From Ignavibacteria bacterium UBA5771 (GTDB lineage Bacteria > Bacteroidota > Ignavibacteria > Kapaibacteriales > UBA2268), in assembly GCA_002418685.1 (NCBI GenBank), contig DIEP01000127.1:1-12493 (forward strand): a stretch of DNA of 12,493 nucleotides. The letters run 5' to 3'. The notes under the pieces were generated by a model. The model saw only the letters and a list, made by a program, of their open reading frames with translations, was not told where the DNA came from and searched no databases. The first letter of the stretch is position 1. Each line of letters opens with the position of its first letter. The translations under genes and the position numbers were made by a program. Positions 7,099 to 12,493 of the stretch are shown here, in pieces.

Positions 7099-10089
7099 AT
7101 GAAAAAAGAAATCTTATTTTTAATTTTTGGGTTTATGTTTTTGTTAATCATTGAAACTCATGCTCAATATACAACAAATAATATACCACGATATTTAAAA
7201 CCTGATTTTAATGAATATTATATAGGTAATCCAAACCTACCTTCAATATTCACAAGAAAAGTTGTTCATACTTATGTGCCACCTGAGGTAGCTAAGTATG
7301 TCCCTGAACATACGCGAATCCAAACGGCGGACGGTTTTGAATTAGTGAACATTTCACCAGGCAATGATGCACAGACTGAAACATGGATCGCAATCAATCC
7401 CACAAATCCTCAAAATTTAATAGCTACATCAAACGATAATCAATATCTGGGTGGCTATCAAGGTTGGCGGATGAGTTCTTGGTACACATTTGATGGAGGT
7501 AAAACGTGGACTCATTCAACTACACCATCAAATGTAAATGTATATATTGAGCCTCCTACAAAGGGAGGTATGACAATTTTTGATCCAGGTGTGGCTTTTG
7601 ATGCAAATGGGAATGCATTGTATACTTATGGATATTCTCAAATCAATACAGGTAATATAAACGCCGAGGTCAATGGAGTTTTTGGCGCTTTATCTACTAA
7701 TGGAGGAGTCTCTTGGGATGGTTGGGGTAGTGATTTACCTGCTACTGCAATTGCTCTCTCGGCTTATGATATGGGAAATCCATTTCATGACAGATTTTCA
7801 GTTGCATCTGATAATAACCCAAATTCACCATATAAAAACAGATTTTATGTTAGTTGGCAAAGATTTAGAGTAAACGCGGGCGTAGTATTTTCATATTCAA
7901 CAGATAATGGTAAGAGCTGGGTTGGACCAACTCTTTTAGGAACGGGCAATACTCAAGCTCCTCTTCCCGCTGTTGGACCTGATGGAGAAGTATATGTTGC
8001 ATGGATTAATACAAATTATCCAAGTGAAGCTCAAGCAATTGTTCGAAAATCAACTAATGGTGGTCAAAATTGGGGACCGTCAGTTCTTGCACAATCAATT
8101 AATAGTGTAGGGACTCTTTTCCCTGCTTCAGGTAGATTTGTTCTTGCTGATAAACAACATATGAGAGTGTCTTCACCACCACAAATTGCAGTAGATCGGT
8201 CGAATAAATCAACTAGGGGGTGGGTATATGTTGTTCAAGCAGGAAAGGATGTGCCCAACGGTTCTTATAGGGTTTATGTTTCACGCTCTACTGATAAAGG
8301 TCAAACTTGGCAAAGCAAAATACGTGTCGATGATAATAGTGTAGGAAATGATATGTTCTTTCCTTCTATTTCTGTAGATCCAATTACAGGAATGGTGGCA
8401 GTATTGTATTATAGTTCTCAGAATGACCCCGAAAATAATCAAGGAGTTGATGCCTATTTGTCAATATCCAGAGATGGAGGTAATACCTGGAAAGTAATCA
8501 GAGTGACACCCTCTACAGCGTATTTAAATTCGTATAGAGTGGTCTCTGATCAAACAGGAGATCCTTTACAAGGTAATTTATATTGGGGAGATTATACATC
8601 TGTAACTGCTTATGATGGAGTAGTCTATCCTTTATTTTGGATGCCGACACTTCCTAAGGCTGACTATGGTTCCAATGACTTATTTACAGCTCCAATTTCT
8701 CAAAAAATCAAGCCCGTCACAAATTTAACAGGCAAAAGTTTATTTGAAAATAATCAAATAAAAATTCAATTAGATTGGGTAAATCCAACAACCGATATGT
8801 TCAACGAACCTATCGGTAATTTTGATATTCTGATTTATAGAAATGATATACAGACTGGCGCAATTGCAACCATTTCGGGTTCTTCTCCCTCAACTTTTAT
8901 AGACTTGGATGTAGTAGATGGCACTTGGTATTCATATAATTTATTCGTTCGAGCAAGCGATGGCAGAGAAAGTGTACCTGTAAGCGTTTCTGCTTTGGCA
9001 GGAGGGGCATTGAAACCATTACCGCCACAAAATCTAACATGGCGTCCAAAATCGGATGGTTTCGAGATATTTTGGAACAATCCTGAAAAATCGATTGATG
9101 GTTCGACAATTCGAGAATTATCGGGAATAAAAATTATTCTTAACGGGGAACTGGTTAAAACACTAACACAGAGTCAATCTCAAGCTGGAGCGTGGACTTC
9201 TGATGTTATACCAATGCAAGCAAAGACTTTTGGTAAAGTCAAACTTGTTACAATTGCTACTCGGAATGGCATTTCACAAGAAAGTGATTCTACAGATGAA
9301 ATGCTTGTTTATGCGGGTCCAATTTATAGCCAATTAAAGGAGACTTTCGAAGATGAATCGAGCTCTATTCCTCGTTATACAGAGAATGGATGGGAAGTTA
9401 CATCTCTTGTGTCAAGTTCTGCTCCAAATTCAATTGCAACTACACCAAATGGAAAATATGAGAACAACACAAATTACACAATGTATATGGCTCCTGTTAT
9501 ATTAGGAGATACTTCGAATACTCTTAGTTTTGATAATATGTCTTTAATTCATCGAACAGATCATGGTGAATTAGCAATGTCAACTGATTGGGGTAAAACA
9601 TATAAATCACTTAATTGGTATACTATTAACTCATCTGATAATTTCATTTCTGGTGATCCTCAAAATAGTCAATGGAAAAATGAAGTTAGAGATATGAGAC
9701 CTTACGTTGGTGATACAGTTATGTTTAGATTTATGCTTGTCTCTGGTCCTGCTCTAGCAGATCGCGGATGGTTTGTTGATAATATAAAACTGGATACACG
9801 ATATGATGTTAAGGAAGATAATACCTTCGATCCTTTATCAGTCAATATATCGCCTAATCCTGTCGAAAGCATTGTTCATATTAAACTTACAGTCAATCAA
9901 CCCGGAAATATTTCCTATCAATTGTTTAATTCAATTGGTGAATCTGTCATATCTTCGGATTTAGGTTATACAAATAGCCCATTTTATAACTTCAATATTG
10001 AAACATCTAATTTAATGTCGGGAATGTATTTCTTAAGAATTATAGTTGGATCTTCAACAGTTACAAAACCAATATTAATCTCGAAATAA
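7099..10089 (+). CDS. Large T9SS-secreted protein with Asp-box (sialidase-like) propeller, Fn3-like and jelly-roll-like domains
   Basis: The 996-residue product begins with a signal peptide (hydrophobic to about residue 20, probable cleavage after HA near 22). The region of about 85-535 is a sialidase-like propeller. It opens with TETWIAINPTNPQNLIATS (93-111) and has six Asp-boxes of the S-x-D/N-x-G-x-x-W type: FDGGKTW (131-137), STNGGVSW (199-206), STDNGKSW (267-274), STNGGQNW (318-325), STDKGQTW (397-404) and SRDGGNTW (457-464). Residues of about 536-740 look like two Fn3-type beta-sandwiches. The region of about 745-900 resembles the jelly-roll of MAM/immune-inhibitor-A-type proteins, with STDWGKTY (828-835) and GWFVDNIKLD (890-899). 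The last 85 residues form a T9SS type-A sorting domain, with NISPNP (916-921), SGMYFLRI (974-981) and a basic end. It is probably secreted or surface-anchored. Sialidase catalysis is not established, because Asp-boxes are structural and no Arg triad was assigned. Confidence 0.88.
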   Translation: MKKEILFLIFGFMFLLIIETHAQYTTNNIPRYLKPDFNEYYIGNPNLPSIFTRKVVHTYVPPEVAKYVPEHTRIQTADGFELVNISPGNDAQTETWIAINPTNPQNLIATSNDNQYLGGYQGWRMSSWYTFDGGKTWTHSTTPSNVNVYIEPPTKGGMTIFDPGVAFDANGNALYTYGYSQINTGNINAEVNGVFGALSTNGGVSWDGWGSDLPATAIALSAYDMGNPFHDRFSVASDNNPNSPYKNRFYVSWQRFRVNAGVVFSYSTDNGKSWVGPTLLGTGNTQAPLPAVGPDGEVYVAWINTNYPSEAQAIVRKSTNGGQNWGPSVLAQSINSVGTLFPASGRFVLADKQHMRVSSPPQIAVDRSNKSTRGWVYVVQAGKDVPNGSYRVYVSRSTDKGQTWQSKIRVDDNSVGNDMFFPSISVDPITGMVAVLYYSSQNDPENNQGVDAYLSISRDGGNTWKVIRVTPSTAYLNSYRVVSDQTGDPLQGNLYWGDYTSVTAYDGVVYPLFWMPTLPKADYGSNDLFTAPISQKIKPVTNLTGKSLFENNQIKIQLDWVNPTTDMFNEPIGNFDILIYRNDIQTGAIATISGSSPSTFIDLDVVDGTWYSYNLFVRASDGRESVPVSVSALAGGALKPLPPQNLTWRPKSDGFEIFWNNPEKSIDGSTIRELSGIKIILNGELVKTLTQSQSQAGAWTSDVIPMQAKTFGKVKLVTIATRNGISQESDSTDEMLVYAGPIYSQLKETFEDESSSIPRYTENGWEVTSLVSSSAPNSIATTPNGKYENNTNYTMYMAPVILGDTSNTLSFDNMSLIHRTDHGELAMSTDWGKTYKSLNWYTINSSDNFISGDPQNSQWKNEVRDMRPYVGDTVMFRFMLVSGPALADRGWFVDNIKLDTRYDVKEDNTFDPLSVNISPNPVESIVHIKLTVNQPGNISYQLFNSIGESVISSDLGYTNSPFYNFNIETSNLMSGMYFLRIIVGSSTVTKPILISK

Positions 10090-10108
10090 TTAGTTCTATG
10101 TATTTGCA

Positions 10109-10146
10109 AAAAAAAGAAGGGATCCAATTGGATCCCTTCTTTTTTT
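10109..10146. terminator. Bidirectional intrinsic terminator between convergent genes
   Basis: This is a perfect 38-nt palindrome centred between 10127 and 10128. The core stem is GAAGGGATCC paired with GGATCCCTTC, flanked by an A run on the left and a T run on the right, so each strand has a GC-containing hairpin followed by a U-tract. It lies 20 nt behind the stop of the + strand cargo gene and 28 nt beyond the stop of the - strand gene, serving both. Confidence 0.92.
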
Positions 10147-10173
10147 ATATCGAGAAAGATTTATAATTTCTCT

Positions 10174-12456
10174 TTATTTAGCAATTATTAAAGGTAATGA
10201 TAACTTCTCGGTTTCAGCATTTAAAATAATAAAATACTGACCCGTAGGCAAATTTGAAGCATCAAGATTAAATTGATTGGTTCCAACCACAATGTTCCCC
10301 TGATAGATGTCGAGTATTTTTTTACCAAGAAGATTATATAATTCAACAGTAGTAGAACTATAGAATTTCTGTGAATTAATTGTTATTGTTGAAGAATAAT
10401 TAGTCGGATTTGGAATTGCTTGCAATTGTAATGTATGGGAACTGTTGGAAATTGTTTCACGGACAGATGTTCCAGAATCTCCTACCCCCCTGACATAGAC
10501 ATAATATGCAGCAGCATTAAAGGCATTTGAGAAAATTCCAATCGTCGCAATATATTCTGCATCGTGAGTTATAGGTGTGAATTGAATTGGTATTTGGAGG
10601 CTTTCATTTGGAAGAATAAAAAATGGGAATTCGAAAGTAGTGTCAATGACAAAAGCATCCTCAGGGTTATCCTTAATAAATATATTTTGAATCTTTAAAG
10701 ACTGAGAACCTGGATTTGTTATCCCTATATAACCTTTTGTAGTAGTTTCTATTTTTACTATTCCCAGATCTGTGGTATCATCAAGAGCGCTAATTATAGG
10801 ACCTTCACTCGCACCCGGTGTTTTTCCCATTAAGTTAATGTAAGCAATAGGATTCTTCTTTGCATTAGACACCACTTTTATTTTGGCTGAATAATTTTTT
10901 CCCCATTCAGTCGGAGCAAATCTAACAGAAAAAATGTACTCCTTACCTTCTTTTACAACAATTGGTGTTTGCATAATATTTGGAAAATTGAATGCATTAT
11001 CAGTGTTCGATTCAAAATAGAGACTATCTACAATAAGGTCTTGTAATCCAGCATTCATGAACTTTAAATCTAATGTTGGTGAAGAACTAACATTGACAGT
11101 ACCAAAATCATAGGGGTCAGATTGGATAGAAATTTCCGGTTCAACAGATACGTTCTTTCCACCACGCCCTTGAAGTTGGATGCTGAGAGGGCTTCCATTA
11201 CTTGCATTGCTTGCAACATTTAGGAAATCATCGAATTCTCGTTCTTCATTTGGTTTGAATTGAACTTCAATGGATCGAGTTTCCATAGGATCCAGAGTAT
11301 CATTATTAATTCCTTTTGTGACAGTGAAAACATCTCCTTCCATTCCTATAGTGACAGTTTGGTATATAATCAATTTATCTTTACTAAAATTCTGTACCTT
11401 AACAGTTTTCAACCTTGGATAGTCTAATGGTGTCAAATCAAAAGTTAATGTATTCGTTTCAAATTTAAGGTATGGTTTTAATTTCGGGACGTTCTCAAGC
11501 AACCAATTAATACCATCTTGAATTTTGTTACCGAAATAATGCATTTCATTCAGAGCAGCTACGTTTGGAGCTATAGTCCACATAACAAGCCTGCCATTAC
11601 CTTGTACAGCATCTGCCCGAAGCCCTACCCAATTGTGCGGAGAAAGTGTTGGTTTATTATCACCCACATCACCAACTTGATCTATATAATCGATCCCGAT
11701 TGCTTTAGCATTGTTCTTTAATATGGCAATATCTACATTAGATTCCGAGCGAATGGGCAGTTCGGGGTCAGCACCTTGCCTTGCATAACCTATATTGCAA
11801 TACATAGTGTACGCATTAAAAAATATACCTGATGATACACCAATAACTCTGAATGGTATGAAAGTATTTCCCATCAAAAATCCATAAGGACCTGAACTAT
11901 CACTTTTTAAACCAAGGTCTGATGATAAAAAATCAGATACTGCTGGATCTTGTGTTGGTGGGTTATGAAAAGCACCGGTCAACATTCTCCTACCTATAAT
12001 CATTACATTCTTGTCAGCGTTAAGCATTTCTTTGATCTTATCAAAAACCTTTATACCGCCATTTGTAGCAGTATTGAGCGCATAATCTCCCATTGGGAAT
12101 ATTGCTACATCAAAGTCGGTTATCTTATATTGAGTAAATGTTAGATCAGAAAACGGTACTACAACTGTATGATTCAAATATGGATCAGCAGTGGGATATA
12201 TCTCGAGCGGATCTAAATAAGCAAGTTCAAAGTAATTTGATATAGTAGTTCCGTTATTGTCTTGTATATCATAATCCAGATTATTGAAAATTATGATATT
12301 TTTATCACTGGCTGCAAGCGGTTTGGGGGTAGCAGATGATTTGTCTTCAGGAATTATCATCTTCGGTGGTGTTGAGGATGGGTCATTCCTTTCAATTGCT
12401 AAAATAAAATTGCTAGCAAATAATATTGCTAAAACAAATAAAACTGTTCGTTTCAT
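10174..12456 (-). CDS. T9SS-secreted protein with ThuA/GATase-like N-terminal domain and three ASH (choice-of-anchor D) repeats
   Basis: I place the start at 12456 (MKRTVLFVLAILFASNF, 760 residues) because GGAG lies 6 nt upstream; an in-frame ATG at 12468 would add MEYI. The signal peptide ends near residue 20. Residues of about 50-325 look like a class I glutamine-amidotransferase/ThuA-type fold: a strand NIIIFNN (53-59), FDVAIFPMG (115-123), KNVMIIGRR (149-157), and near the end GRLVMWTIAPN (288-298) followed by IQDGINWLLENV (312-323). No catalytic Cys-His pair was recognised. Three ASH-like beta-sandwich repeats follow at about 328-432, 440-545 and 552-658, with motifs such as FGTVNV and VRFAPTEWG. 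The last 85 or so residues are a T9SS type-A sorting domain: AIPNPTN (680-686), PTGQYFIIL (737-745) and the end PLIIAK. It is probably a cell-surface or secreted protein; the ligand is unknown. Confidence 0.87.
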   Translation of the reverse strand: MKRTVLFVLAILFASNFILAIERNDPSSTPPKMIIPEDKSSATPKPLAASDKNIIIFNNLDYDIQDNNGTTISNYFELAYLDPLEIYPTADPYLNHTVVVPFSDLTFTQYKITDFDVAIFPMGDYALNTATNGGIKVFDKIKEMLNADKNVMIIGRRMLTGAFHNPPTQDPAVSDFLSSDLGLKSDSSGPYGFLMGNTFIPFRVIGVSSGIFFNAYTMYCNIGYARQGADPELPIRSESNVDIAILKNNAKAIGIDYIDQVGDVGDNKPTLSPHNWVGLRADAVQGNGRLVMWTIAPNVAALNEMHYFGNKIQDGINWLLENVPKLKPYLKFETNTLTFDLTPLDYPRLKTVKVQNFSKDKLIIYQTVTIGMEGDVFTVTKGINNDTLDPMETRSIEVQFKPNEEREFDDFLNVASNASNGSPLSIQLQGRGGKNVSVEPEISIQSDPYDFGTVNVSSSPTLDLKFMNAGLQDLIVDSLYFESNTDNAFNFPNIMQTPIVVKEGKEYIFSVRFAPTEWGKNYSAKIKVVSNAKKNPIAYINLMGKTPGASEGPIISALDDTTDLGIVKIETTTKGYIGITNPGSQSLKIQNIFIKDNPEDAFVIDTTFEFPFFILPNESLQIPIQFTPITHDAEYIATIGIFSNAFNAAAYYVYVRGVGDSGTSVRETISNSSHTLQLQAIPNPTNYSSTITINSQKFYSSTTVELYNLLGKKILDIYQGNIVVGTNQFNLDASNLPTGQYFIILNAETEKLSLPLIIAK

Positions 12457-12462
12457 TATATA

Positions 12463-12466
12463 CTCC
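12463..12466 (-). promoter_or_regulatory. Ribosome binding site deciding the start of the ASH-repeat gene
   Basis: On the - strand GGAG is followed by TATATA and then ATG (12456-12454), an ideal 6-nt spacing. The first ATG (12468) overlaps this GGAG, so the second ATG, which also opens a textbook signal peptide, is preferred. Confidence 0.65.
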
Positions 12467-12493
12467 ATTTTTTAAATAATAATCATATTTCTT

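Noticed and set aside
7099..10089. Naming the BNR protein a sialidase
   Set aside because: Asp-boxes are structural and occur in many non-sialidase propellers; the catalytic Arg triad was not identified.
11518..12475. Short + strand frames within the ASH-repeat gene
   Set aside because: They are short, lack motifs or start signals, and lie opposite a long gene with signal peptide and sorting domain.
1..12493. Defence, CRISPR, phage or transposon system
   Set aside because: No nuclease, transposase, integrase, toxin-antitoxin motif or spaced direct-repeat array was seen; genes are housekeeping or envelope/secreted.

Overview
The window is AT-rich, protein-coding DNA with Bacteroidota/Chlorobiota (FCB-group) character. 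Two large secreted proteins end in a Type IX secretion (T9SS) type-A sorting domain. A DUF6588-like outer-membrane protein is present, and most genes have A/T-rich leaders with little or no Shine-Dalgarno sequence. Octamers matching the Bacteroidota -7 promoter consensus (TAnnTTTG) lie ahead of three transcription units. The mix of T9SS cargo with BNR/Asp-box and ASH (choice-of-anchor D) repeats would fit Ignavibacteria/Kapabacteria-like lineages, but that placement is inference. No RNA genes, CRISPR arrays or insertion sequences were seen, and there is no gene-free stretch longer than about 200 bases.

Layout. (1) 1-887, +: 3' part of a YVTN/YncE-like beta-propeller gene that is already open at the window edge. 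(2) 943-5159, +: a tight five-gene run of sucD, ndk, a Nudix hydrolase, an unrecognised exported protein and a probable DUF6588-type outer-membrane beta-barrel. Junctions are 8 nt, an 8-nt overlap, a 4-nt ATGA overlap, and 0 nt. (3) 5160-5356: an intergenic region with a possible promoter. (4) 5357-6972, +: folD and an RluA-family pseudouridine synthase, 2 nt apart. (5) 7099-10089, +: a 996-residue T9SS cargo protein with an Asp-box (sialidase-like) propeller, Fn3-like domains and a jelly-roll-like domain. (6) 10109-10146: a perfect palindrome flanked by A and T runs, a bidirectional terminator between convergent genes. (7) 10174-12456, -: a second T9SS cargo protein with a ThuA/glutamine-amidotransferase-like N-terminal domain and three ASH repeats.

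How the genes fit together. SucD makes a nucleoside triphosphate at the succinyl-CoA step, Ndk redistributes the phosphate among nucleotides, and the Nudix enzyme probably removes nucleotide-diphosphate by-products. These three form a plausible nucleotide-energy group. Two envelope proteins are translationally coupled behind them for reasons not evident from sequence. FolD supplies one-carbon folates. The two convergent cargo proteins are probably cell-surface or secreted products.

The most unusual observation is that SucD carries an approximately 37-residue basic C-terminal extension containing a canonical AT-hook ([10 protein letters not shown]). This would be a DNA-binding tail on a TCA-cycle enzyme. 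No defence system or mobile element was found.
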